A stretch of 5,530 bases of DNA from Candidatus Delongbacteria bacterium. GTDB taxonomy: Bacteria > UBA4055. Below are positions 1 to 5,530 of the stretch, piece after piece. The notes under the pieces were generated by a model. That model saw only the letters and a program-made list of their open reading frames with translations, had not been told where the DNA came from and made no database searches. Each line of letters opens with the position of its first letter. The stretch's first letter is position 1. The stretch is from positions 1-5,530 of the forward strand of contig WTAK01000378.1 in NCBI GenBank assembly GCA_013139625.1. Direction: 5' to 3'. Position numbers and translations under genes: made by a program.

Positions 1-1
1 C

Positions 2-1354
2 AAAGAGGATAATAAAGTTGTTAAGAAAGTAACTGGGACCGCCCCTGAGAATGGATCACTGAAAAGAATTCCAATTTCATTGAAAACCAACGGTAAAACA
101 CTGAAAACAACTGAATTCATTATTTCAAAACTCCCTGATGAAAAGAACATCTATAATAACTCCCGAAAAGTATTTCAAAAAATTTCAAAAAATAAGAAAA
201 ATATTATTGTTGTCTATGGCAATCTATCTTTGGATCTGAAATTCTTTTTAGATATTCTTACAAAAAATAATATCAGTTATTTGTTGCATAGTTCGAATAA
301 TAAATTAACTTCTATCAATGAAAATGATTTTGACCTGATCGTTCTCTATTCATACCCGAATAGAAGAAGGAACCTGCAATTAGATAACTTGATAGAAAAG
401 TTCCCTGCAAAACTAATCTTCATCACAGAAAAAACAGATCGAAACAAACTAAATGCATTATCCGACTTATATCTAGGCAATCTGAGCCCAATATATCGTA
501 AAGGTTTCATTGCAAATAATAAAGATAATTTAAGCAGCTATTTATATTCGTATGAAGAAGAATTTATAAACTTAAACGGACTTCCTTCTATTGAGTACGA
601 TGCAGGATTTATTCCCGATGAAAAAAAATATTATCCTATAGCTGATATAAGCTCAGATAAGTTAAACCATGTTGCCTATCAATCAGTAAACACTTCAGGA
701 AAAACAACTCTTGTAAATATGAGATATTTTTGGAGAGCTTTTTCATTCTTTAAAAATAATACTGTAAGCCCTGAACTTGAAAAATTCTTCTTGAATATAA
801 TTGAACATTTATCAATTGATAAAATATCTGAAAACATCAAGATCTCTGCCGAAAAATCCGTATTTACGAGCGGAGAAAAAATTAAATTTAAAGGTAAGAT
901 ATTTGATGACAACTTTAATTCATTAAAGAATGAAGTTGTCAAACTATCAGTGATTGAGAATGATGCGGAAGCGGAGTTTGCTTACTCTGAAGGTAAATAT
1001 TCAACTGAATTAAATTTAACTGACCCCGGATTATACACTGCGAAGATATCACTTTATAAGGACAATAAAGAATTTATATCTATAAAAAAAGAATTCAAGA
1101 TCATTGAGAACAACTTGGAACTTTCCACTCTTGGAGCAAACATAGATCTTATGCAAGATATCGCAGACAAAACTAACGGGAAGTTGATACCTCTCTCTGA
1201 AGCTGAAGATTACTTTGACACTATAAAAGGAAAAAGTAAAATAGTTACTGAGAATATAAAAATAAAATTAGTTAAGAATATTTACTTTTTCATTTTACTT
1301 ATCGTATTATTCTTAATAGAATTAGGGTATAGAAAATACAAGGATCTGTTGTAA
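2..1354 (+). CDS. C-terminal part of a BatA/VWA-like large membrane protein (5' truncated by window edge)
   Basis: The frame is open from base 2 with no stop, so the true start lies upstream; 450 codons are visible. A TTG at 80 could be called as a start but has no Shine-Dalgarno sequence and falls inside continuous coding. Visible order: the end of a beta-rich segment; an alpha/beta segment with VVYGNLSLDLKFF (about 209-247) and FDLIVLYSYPN (from 329), resembling the glutamine-amidotransferase-like fold in BatA-type proteins; an aromatic MRYFWRAFSFF stretch (719-751), where relatives carry a Trp/Arg-rich segment; an Ig- or macroglobulin-like beta domain (about 830-1105); a conserved-looking tail LMQDIADKTNGKLIPL (from about 1148); and one membrane helix (1280-1330) followed by a basic end, RKYKDLL. 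I infer that most of the protein is extracytoplasmic with a short cytoplasmic tail. The family's role is in the envelope and poorly defined. The family assignment rests on remembered pattern; the N-terminal BatA helices and VWA domain would lie upstream and are not seen. Confidence 0.72.
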   Translation, partial: KEDNKVVKKVTGTAPENGSLKRIPISLKTNGKTLKTTEFIISKLPDEKNIYNNSRKVFQKISKNKKNIIVVYGNLSLDLKFFLDILTKNNISYLLHSSNNKLTSINENDFDLIVLYSYPNRRRNLQLDNLIEKFPAKLIFITEKTDRNKLNALSDLYLGNLSPIYRKGFIANNKDNLSSYLYSYEEEFINLNGLPSIEYDAGFIPDEKKYYPIADISSDKLNHVAYQSVNTSGKTTLVNMRYFWRAFSFFKNNTVSPELEKFFLNIIEHLSIDKISENIKISAEKSVFTSGEKIKFKGKIFDDNFNSLKNEVVKLSVIENDAEAEFAYSEGKYSTELNLTDPGLYTAKISLYKDNKEFISIKKEFKIIENNLELSTLGANIDLMQDIADKTNGKLIPLSEAEDYFDTIKGKSKIVTENIKIKLVKNIYFFILLIVLFLIELGYRKYKDLL

Positions 1355-1359
1355 TGTAA

Positions 1360-1379
1360 GGGCGTTATTTATAACGCCC
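1360..1379 (+). other. Perfect hairpin in the gap before radA
   Basis: GGGCGTTAT (1360-1368) and ATAACGCCC (1371-1379) are exact reverse complements, 9 of 9. With a realistic four-base loop this gives an 8-bp, GC-rich stem in otherwise AT-rich DNA. It begins 6 bases after the stop of the upstream gene and ends 5 bases before the radA Shine-Dalgarno sequence. No T-run follows it on either strand (on + it is followed by AAAAAGAGG), so it is not a standard intrinsic terminator. It could be an mRNA processing or stabilising stem, a weak pause site, or a protein-binding dyad. The structure is certain; its function is open. Confidence 0.6.
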
Positions 1380-1397
1380 AAAAAGAGGAATAAAAAC

Positions 1398-2750
1398 ATG
1401 GCTAAAGATAAAACTAAATTCGTTTGTACCGATTGTGGATATGACACTATAAAATGGCTCGGCAAATGTCCTTCGTGCCAAGCATGGGGAACATTGAAAG
1501 AGTTTAAGGAAAGTAAGATCAAAAATGTACCTAAAACTTTAATTCAGGATAATAAACCTATTAAGCTTAAAGATATCAAGGTGGATAAGATCGCAAGGAT
1601 CCAGACTAATATCTCTGAATTAGACAGAGTTATGGGTGGTGGTATTCTTTCAGGAATGGTAACACTTATTGGTGGTGACCCCGGTCTAGGGAAATCAACA
1701 CTTATGCTACAACTTGCAACGAACTTGAATGGAAATAATATATCAACTTTATATGTATCCGGAGAAGAATCTCTGCATCAGATAAAACACAGATCACAAA
1801 GGATCGACTCAGCAAATGATTCATTTTATATATTCTGTGAAAATAACCTTGAGAAGATCTCTGCATGGATCGAAGATAATAAGCCTGAAGTAGTTATCAT
1901 TGATTCAATTCAAACTGTTTATGATCCAAATACGGAATCAACTCCGGGTTCTGTAGGACAGATCAGATCCGCAGCGGCGAGACTTGTTATGTTGGCGAAG
2001 CAATTGAACATTTCTTTCTTTCTAGTAGGTCATGTTACCAAGGATGGAGCGATCGCCGGACCGAAGATAATTGAACATATGGTTGATACAGTTCTTTACT
2101 TCGAAGGAGACAGATATCATCGATTCAGAATTTTAAGAACGATCAAGAACCGATTTGGCTCAACAAATGAGATCGGAATGTTCGAGATGAGAAAAGAAGG
2201 TCTTATCGAAGTAACTAATCCTTCCCAGTATTTTTTAAATGATGAAAGTACCCAGAATACAGGTACATCTATCACTGCATCAATGGAAGGTACAAGACCA
2301 TTTCTGATTGAAATTCAGGCTTTAGTTTCAGATTCGAACTTTGGAAATCCTCAGAGAAATTGTGTTGGCTTTGATATTAAGAGATTAAGTAAGATACTTG
2401 CCGTACTTGATAAAAAAATTGGAATGCATATTTCGAATCAGGATGTTTTCCTAAATGTTACTGGTGGTGGAAAATTGAATGATCCAGGAGCAGATATGTC
2501 AGTTGCAATGTCTTTAATTTCTTCTTTTAGAAATATTGTAATACCTAAAAAAAGTATTTTCTGTGGTGAAGTTGGACTAAATGGAGAGATCAGGGCTGTC
2601 AATGGTATTGAGCAAAGGATCAATGAATCTATTAAACTTGGATTTGAGAATATATTTATACCAAAAGCAAATAAAAATGAAACGAAGAAATTTTCTAAGC
2701 AAGTGACTTATGTGAGTGATCTAAATGAGTTGCTGAGTTATATAGTGTAG
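1398..2750 (+). CDS. radA: DNA repair protein RadA (Sms), branch-migration ATPase
   Basis: This is a complete 450-residue protein, the usual length for RadA. ATG at 1398 is supported by AGAGGA (1384-1389) eight bases upstream. Domains in order: an N-terminal C4 zinc finger with C10, C13, C24 and C27; a RecA-like ATPase with Walker A GGDPGLGKST (92-101, K99 and S100 contacting phosphate) and Walker B VVIIDS (165-170, D169); the RadA signature KNRFG (250-254); then a Lon-protease-like domain from about residue 285 to the end. In that domain NDPGADMSVAMSL (361-373) occupies the place of the Lon active site without its catalytic serine, as is normal for RadA, so it acts as a structural or DNA-binding scaffold. 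The family drives branch migration of recombination intermediates together with RecA and works in the cytoplasm in repair and transformation. No promoter is evident upstream, and the 43-base gap suggests co-transcription with the preceding gene. No key residue is missing. Codon choice is balanced: 17 of 46 isoleucines are ATC. Confidence 0.97.
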   Translation: MAKDKTKFVCTDCGYDTIKWLGKCPSCQAWGTLKEFKESKIKNVPKTLIQDNKPIKLKDIKVDKIARIQTNISELDRVMGGGILSGMVTLIGGDPGLGKSTLMLQLATNLNGNNISTLYVSGEESLHQIKHRSQRIDSANDSFYIFCENNLEKISAWIEDNKPEVVIIDSIQTVYDPNTESTPGSVGQIRSAAARLVMLAKQLNISFFLVGHVTKDGAIAGPKIIEHMVDTVLYFEGDRYHRFRILRTIKNRFGSTNEIGMFEMRKEGLIEVTNPSQYFLNDESTQNTGTSITASMEGTRPFLIEIQALVSDSNFGNPQRNCVGFDIKRLSKILAVLDKKIGMHISNQDVFLNVTGGGKLNDPGADMSVAMSLISSFRNIVIPKKSIFCGEVGLNGEIRAVNGIEQRINESIKLGFENIFIPKANKNETKKFSKQVTYVSDLNELLSYIV

Positions 2751-2792
2751 TGGGAATTAGCCACTAGGGGTTAATTTGTTTTGTGCTAATTC
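2748..2792. other. Convergent junction with two overlapping, mutually exclusive dyads
   Basis: The radA stop (2748-2750) and the stop of the opposing nuclease gene (2757-2759) are six bases apart. Two inverted repeats share this junction: TAGTGG (2748-2753) with CCACTA (2761-2766), a 6-bp stem with a 7-base loop; and GAATTAGC (2754-2761) with GCTAATTC (2785-2792), an 8-bp stem with a 23-base loop. They overlap and cannot form together. Neither is followed by a clear T-run in either direction, so a bidirectional terminator is only a possibility. The second stem lies within the last codons of the nuclease gene. Confidence 0.3.
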
Positions 2793-3800
2793 TACCGCTT
2801 TATGTAGTTTTTCTTTTAGTAACTTTTCAGGAAGTAGCTCTGTCCAATATTCTGAAACTTTAATATTACTTTTACTTAATTGCAACAGCTCTACATGTTC
2901 ATCATTTTTACCTGTACATAAAATCAAACCAATCGGTGGGTTTTCTCCTTCTAACATTTCATATTTTTCAAGATAACGTAGATATAGTTCCATTTGTCCT
3001 TTAAATCCTGCTTCAAATTCACCAATTTTCAAATCAATTACAACAAGACATTTAAGCCTTCTGTGAAAAAAAAGTAGATCTATTTTATAATCACGTTTAT
3101 CAATAGTAATTCTTTTTTGGCGAGCTAGAAAAGCAAAATCATTTCCAAACTCAATAATAAATTGCTGTATCTCATTAATAATAGCGGTTTCAAGATCTTT
3201 TTCTGAATAAGTATCTTTTAAGCCCAGAAAATTAAGGAAATATGGATCCCTGAACACAAGATCAGGAGTTATCAGTTGTTTATCTTTAAGTAATTTTAGT
3301 TCGTTTTTTATAGTTTGTTCCGGTTTCTTTGATATAGCAGTTCTTTCATAAAGCATTGACTTAATTCGATCTCGTAATATTCGTACACTCCATTTCTCAA
3401 GTTTACACATTTCAATATAGAAATCTCTTTTTAGGTTATTATCCATAAACATGAGTAATCTAAAGTGAGACCAACTCAATTCTCTACACAGTGTGCATAG
3501 AATTTGTTTATTCGGAAAAGCATCCACTAAATTAAAACAGTGGCGTAATTGTTGTTCACTCCAACCTTTCCCATATATTTCAGTTAGTTTTAAACTTAAA
3601 TTAGCTATAATTCTCTTGCCGTATTCAGCTCTTTTATTATTTAAAATATCAGTTTGGATTCGTTTTCCGATATTCCAATAAAGTAATGTTAGTTCGGCAT
3701 TAACATTTAATGCAACATTGTGTCTGCTCTTTTCTATTAGTAGCTTTACATCTGTAACAAGAATTTGAGAAATATTTAGTGGATTTTCATTTTTTTTCAC
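2757..3800 (-). CDS. DUF1016/YhcG-family PDDEXK nuclease
   Basis: This is a complete protein of 347 residues from the preferred GTG start at 3800; a longer form from ATG at 3851 (364 residues) is less likely because the GTG has a strong ribosome binding site. The N-terminal half matches DUF1016_N, with YGKGWSEQQLRH (about 76-87), LSWSH (108-112), KWSVRILRDRI (136-146) and LYER (150-153). The C-terminal half, from about residue 200, is the nuclease: YKIDLLFFHRRL with D241, then VVIDLK with D256 and K258 as the D-(D/E)xK metal-binding core, then GQM (268-270) and GLILCTGK (291-298). All expected catalytic positions are present; the acidic residue of the ExK motif is Asp. Family members are predicted DNA endonucleases, often found in or beside type I restriction loci and defence islands, and their biological role is little known. 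No methylase or specificity subunit is visible here. Only 2 of 29 isoleucines use ATC, unlike radA, which suggests a separate origin. Confidence 0.92.
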   Translation of the reverse strand: MKKNENPLNISQILVTDVKLLIEKSRHNVALNVNAELTLLYWNIGKRIQTDILNNKRAEYGKRIIANLSLKLTEIYGKGWSEQQLRHCFNLVDAFPNKQILCTLCRELSWSHFRLLMFMDNNLKRDFYIEMCKLEKWSVRILRDRIKSMLYERTAISKKPEQTIKNELKLLKDKQLITPDLVFRDPYFLNFLGLKDTYSEKDLETAIINEIQQFIIEFGNDFAFLARQKRITIDKRDYKIDLLFFHRRLKCLVVIDLKIGEFEAGFKGQMELYLRYLEKYEMLEGENPPIGLILCTGKNDEHVELLQLSKSNIKVSEYWTELLPEKLLKEKLHKAVELAQNKLTPSG

Positions 3801-3803
3801 AAC

Positions 3804-3815
3804 ATCACCTTCCTT
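3804..3815 (-). promoter_or_regulatory. Ribosome binding site that sets the nuclease start at GTG
   Basis: Read on the minus strand the bases are AAGGAAGGTGAT, followed by GTT and the GTG at 3800-3798. AGGAAGG sits seven bases before GTG, and AGGTGAT also matches the anti-Shine-Dalgarno complement. This favours GTG over the ATG at 3851, which would place these bases inside the coding region and add a 17-residue N-terminus lying outside the DUF1016 domain. Confidence 0.7.
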
Positions 3816-3912
3816 TTTTTTATGCCTACAAAAGAAAGATATAATGAGCACAGTGTCAAATAGTGACCTTTTGCTGTTAAAATGATATTTTTTTTATTTA
3901 TTTTCAATTTAT

Positions 3913-3940
3913 AGCATTTGACAAATCAACTCCAAATGCT
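3913..3940. promoter_or_regulatory. Candidate operator: 8+8 bp dyad over the hydrolase promoter
   Basis: AGCATTTG (3913-3920) and CAAATGCT (3933-3940) are exact reverse complements separated by 12 bases. The left arm covers the start of the -35 element (TTGACA, 3918-3923) and the right arm ends at the base before the -10 element (3941). A dyad of this span suits a dimeric repressor that would block RNA polymerase. No regulator gene is visible in the window. An RNA hairpin is unlikely because the dyad lies upstream of the predicted transcription start. Confidence 0.5.
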
Positions 3941-3946
3941 TAGGTT
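3918..3946 (+). promoter_or_regulatory. Promoter for the membrane hydrolase gene
   Basis: TTGACA (3918-3923), a 17-base spacer, then TAGGTT (3941-3946), which continues as TAGGTTTTTG. The -35 is a perfect sigma-70 hexamer; the -10 is poor for TATAAT but fits the Bacteroidetes-type TAnnTTT, with TTTG (3917-3920) at a suitable distance upstream. Transcription would start near 3953, leaving a leader of about 25 bases before the ATG at 3977. A second promoter in this window has the same design. Confidence 0.5.
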
Positions 3947-3976
3947 TTTGAATCCGTTATAAATTGGTAAACAGTA

Positions 3977-5116
3977 ATGTTGAAAACTCTTATCTCAATA
4001 TCACTTACTTTCTTCCTAATCATTACATTTCCAATAATGATCCTTTCCAGTTTCATGGGTTTCATTTCAGAGACAATTGCCACAAGTGCAACTTGTATAG
4101 CTTTCCTATCCATGTATTTCGGATTTGCATTCCTTTTATTCAAGATCAGGCTTGATAAAAAATTATTCTTAAAAATTTCCATATCTCTTTTTGCTTTATC
4201 CCTCATCTCTACTGTAATAAGCGTATCTTTAATTCCATCAGAAGATACAAATAATAAGTTTGGATTAAAGTCAGTCTATACATCAGATAATAAACCTATA
4301 TTCTGCCTTATAACAAAGCTGATCCGAGAAATAGATCAGGTTAAATTTGGATCAACACTAATCCCTTTCGCAGATGAGTTTATAGATAAAGAAAAAGGAG
4401 CAAGGTTAAAGAATTATATAATCGAAGCTTATACTGATATGCAGTCATATTCCGATTTTGTAAATGTTGGTTCAGTTACACATCATGCACTATTTGAAAT
4501 TTTAGGTGCTAAGTTTGATTCTGGGCACATCTATGTTTATACACCTGAGCATGATGAAACAGAAAAACTACCTGTCATACTATTCTTACATGGTTCACTT
4601 GGAAATTTCAAAGTATATCCATGGGTACTCAAACAATTTGCAGATAAATATAAATATGCTATAGTTGTACCCACTCATGGAGAAGGTAATTGGGATTTGA
4701 ATAATGGAGTATCTGTGATTGAAAGAGCTAGGGATTACTGCGTAAATCAATCTAATATGGACGAAAACAGAATTATACTAGTCGGATTGTCTAACGGAGG
4801 ATTGGGAATAACAAGGACAGCAATGAAAAATCCTGAATATTATCAAGGTTTAATATACATTTCATCAATTTTGGAAAGTAATTTAATTTCATCAGATAAA
4901 TTTTTAAATAATTTGAAAGAGAAACCAATATTAGTAATACATGGCACTAAAGATGAAAGAATTCCGAAGGCAATGATGGATGATGCAATTGATATCCTTA
5001 ATGCTAATCAATTAAACTCAAAGATTAAATATTTTGAAAATGAAGATCATTTTTTGTTCTTATCGAAAAAAGATGAATTACTGGATTTGATGTATAATTG
5101 GATTGAAGGGAAATAG
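3977..5116 (+). CDS. Membrane-anchored alpha/beta hydrolase (esterase/peptidase-like)
   Basis: Complete, 379 residues. ATG at 3977 follows a weak ribosome binding site (GGT about eight bases before) but sits well behind a promoter. Three hydrophobic helices come first (about 5-28, 34-55, 66-87). The basic loop between helices 2 and 3 (KIRLDKK, 56-62) should be cytoplasmic, which places the C-terminal domain outside the membrane. Residues 88-185 match nothing I recognise. The hydrolase domain runs from about 186: VILFLHGSLGNF (200-211, oxyanion HG at 205-206), nucleophile elbow GLSNGG (270-275, Ser272), acid Asp326 in VIHGTKDERIP (320-330), and His358 in NEDHFLF (355-361). The triad is complete and correctly ordered, so the enzyme is probably active on an ester, amide or peptide. 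GLSNGG occurs in several esterase and depolymerase groups, so the substrate cannot be named. It has its own promoter and is flanked by two nuclease-type genes; whether that matters is unknown. Confidence 0.85.
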   Translation: MLKTLISISLTFFLIITFPIMILSSFMGFISETIATSATCIAFLSMYFGFAFLLFKIRLDKKLFLKISISLFALSLISTVISVSLIPSEDTNNKFGLKSVYTSDNKPIFCLITKLIREIDQVKFGSTLIPFADEFIDKEKGARLKNYIIEAYTDMQSYSDFVNVGSVTHHALFEILGAKFDSGHIYVYTPEHDETEKLPVILFLHGSLGNFKVYPWVLKQFADKYKYAIVVPTHGEGNWDLNNGVSVIERARDYCVNQSNMDENRIILVGLSNGGLGITRTAMKNPEYYQGLIYISSILESNLISSDKFLNNLKEKPILVIHGTKDERIPKAMMDDAIDILNANQLNSKIKYFENEDHFLFLSKKDELLDLMYNWIEGK

Positions 5117-5125
5117 ATAACCGTC

Positions 5126-5146
5126 ATTCTGAATTCATTTCAGAAT
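5126..5146. repeat. Palindromic element resembling a dispersed GTCATTCTGA-type repeat; possible terminator
   Basis: ATTCTGAA (5126-5133) and TTCAGAAT (5139-5146) are exact reverse complements around the five-base loop TTCAT, starting 10 bases after the hydrolase stop. With flanks, the element begins CCGTCATTCTGA (5121-5132) and ends TTTCAGAATCTTG (5138-5150). I recall very similar palindromes scattered between genes in many bacterial genomes, which suggests a REP-like repeat; only this one copy is in the window. The position suits transcription termination, but the following bases (CTTGATTTAC) are only mildly T-rich. Confidence 0.55.
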
Positions 5147-5193
5147 CTTGATTTACAACATCATTAACTCTCACAAATTTAAAATAATAATTA

Positions 5194-5222
5194 TTGACAA
5201 AACAATGGCAAATTGTTAGTTT
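5194..5222 (+). promoter_or_regulatory. Promoter for the DUF262 gene, with a small internal dyad
   Basis: TTGACA (5194-5199), a 17-base spacer, and TAGTTT (5217-5222) running into a T-tract. Element type and spacing are the same as in the hydrolase promoter. Transcription would start near 5229, about 39 bases before the ATG. A 6+6 bp dyad, AACAAT (5201-5206) and ATTGTT (5212-5217), lies between the two elements and could be an operator, though six-base arms in AT-rich DNA can arise by chance and its sequence differs from the dyad at the hydrolase promoter. Confidence 0.5.
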
Positions 5223-5256
5223 TTTTTAATACTGATTATCGTATCAAAAAATATAC

Positions 5257-5262
5257 AGGTGG
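5257..5262 (+). promoter_or_regulatory. Ribosome binding site of the DUF262 gene
   Basis: AGGTGG lies five bases before the ATG at 5268. It is the clearest ribosome binding site on the right side of the window and fixes the start of the truncated gene, for which length alone cannot decide. Confidence 0.7.
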
Positions 5263-5267
5263 AATTA

Positions 5268-5530
5268 ATGAAAAAAAAGACAAATGATTTAAACAAAATT
5301 CAACAAAAGGCTAAAGAACGAACCGTTAGAACTCAAAATATCGAATATGATCTTGAAACTCTCGTAAAAAAAATTAAAAAGGGCATTATTAAGCTAAATC
5401 CTGACTATCAACGAAAACATAGATGGTCAATTGGTTTTTCTTCAAGATTAATTGAAAGCCTTATATTAAATATACCTATTCCCATTGTTTACATTTCTCA
5501 AGATGTAGATGTTGACGAAGAGATAATAGA
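5268..5530 (+). CDS. DUF262 (GmrSD N-terminal/ParB-like) protein, N-terminal fragment cut by window edge
   Basis: The first 87 codons and two bases are visible; the frame is open to the window edge. After a lysine-rich start the sequence carries the DUF262 opening pattern: NIEYDLETLVKKI (24-36), the hallmark LNPDYQRKHRW (43-53), then SRLIESLILNIPIPIVYI (59-76). The family's DGQQR motif, which forms the nucleotide-binding ParB/sulfiredoxin-like active site, would come shortly after and is not in the window. DUF262 occurs in type IV modification-dependent restriction enzymes (GmrSD), in the phosphorothioate-sensing protein SspE, and in shorter stand-alone proteins. Whether this one continues into a DUF1524 HNH nuclease cannot be told. 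It has its own promoter and ribosome binding site, about 150 bases after the hydrolase gene on the same strand. Its position near a DUF1016 nuclease supports a defence-type neighbourhood. Confidence 0.88.
   Translation, partial: MKKKTNDLNKIQQKAKERTVRTQNIEYDLETLVKKIKKGIIKLNPDYQRKHRWSIGFSSRLIESLILNIPIPIVYISQDVDVDEEII

Larger units (their letters stand above)
3801..3976. other. Divergent intergenic region between nuclease and hydrolase
   Basis: This 176-base AT-rich spacer carries the nuclease ribosome binding site on the minus strand and the hydrolase promoter and dyad on the plus strand. Between them (about 3862-3912) is a T-rich stretch without a hairpin or open frame. On the minus strand ATTTGACA (3861-3854) mirrors the plus-strand ATTTGACA (3916-3923) and could be a -35 for the nuclease gene, but the only TAnnTTT-like -10 (TATCTTTC, 3841-3834) is just 12 bases beyond it, which is too close. 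A nuclease promoter must lie here but is not well resolved. Confidence 0.55.

Noticed and set aside
80..82. TTG as the start of the first gene
   Set aside because: The frame stays open to the window's left edge, the upstream codons look coding, and no ribosome binding site precedes the TTG. The gene is better read as truncated.
679..942. Minus-strand open frame of 87 codons inside the first gene
   Set aside because: It overlaps a convincing coding frame and shows no recognisable protein pattern.
1360..1379. Intrinsic terminator before radA
   Set aside because: The stem is good but no T-run follows on either strand, and no promoter for radA is apparent after it.
3849..3851. ATG at 3851 (minus strand) as the nuclease start
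   Set aside because: A strong ribosome binding site lies inside this extension, just before GTG at 3800, and the extra 17 residues lie outside the DUF1016 domain.
3958..3963. TATAAA as the -10 of the hydrolase promoter
   Set aside because: The only good -35 (3918-3923) is 34 bases away, no other -35 sits at a proper distance, and it would leave almost no leader before the ATG.
3940..4206. Minus-strand open frame of 88 codons opposite the hydrolase start
   Set aside because: It is antisense to the membrane-helix coding region and matches no family I know; its product is an odd Lys/Met-rich string. It is a shadow of the real gene.
2757..5530. Classical type I restriction-modification or toxin-antitoxin locus
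   Set aside because: No methylase, specificity subunit, helicase subunit or small antitoxin-like frame is present between 2757 and the edge.

Overview
The window is AT-rich bacterial DNA (by eye about one third G+C) holding five protein genes and no rRNA, tRNA, CRISPR array or insertion sequence that I can see. The closest fit is an FCB-group bacterium (Bacteroidota, Ignavibacteria and relatives). This rests on the BatA-like membrane protein with its closing GATase-like and helix layout, and on two promoters of the form TTGACA-N17-TAGxTT that also fit the Bacteroidetes-type pattern TTTG...TAnnTTT. The phylum is an inference and I would not go below that level.

Layout. (1) 2-1354 (+): C-terminal part of a large envelope protein related to the BatA/VWA family, cut by the left edge. 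(2) 1398-2750 (+): complete radA, a DNA repair and branch-migration ATPase, 43 bases after gene 1 and probably co-transcribed with it; a perfect hairpin lies just before its ribosome binding site. (3) 2757-3800 (-): complete DUF1016/YhcG-family PDDEXK nuclease, convergent with radA with only 6 bases between the two stop codons. (4) 3801-3976: divergent intergenic region with a good promoter for the next gene, overlapped by an 8+8 bp dyad that looks like an operator. (5) 3977-5116 (+): alpha/beta hydrolase behind three membrane helices. (6) 5117-5267: intergenic region with a palindrome resembling a dispersed repeat and a second promoter of the same type. (7) 5268 to the right edge (+): start of a DUF262 (GmrSD N-terminal/ParB-like) gene.

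How they fit together. Gene 1 and radA look like chromosomal background. From the nuclease rightwards the gene content changes: a DUF1016 nuclease and a DUF262 protein, both families common in defence islands and near restriction-modification loci, flank a membrane-anchored hydrolase. The nuclease also has a clearly different isoleucine codon choice from radA (ATC in 2 of 29 codons against 17 of 46), as expected of an acquired gene. The best reading is an accessory, possibly defence-related segment beginning right after radA. Nothing here proves that the three genes act as one system, because each appears to have its own transcription unit.
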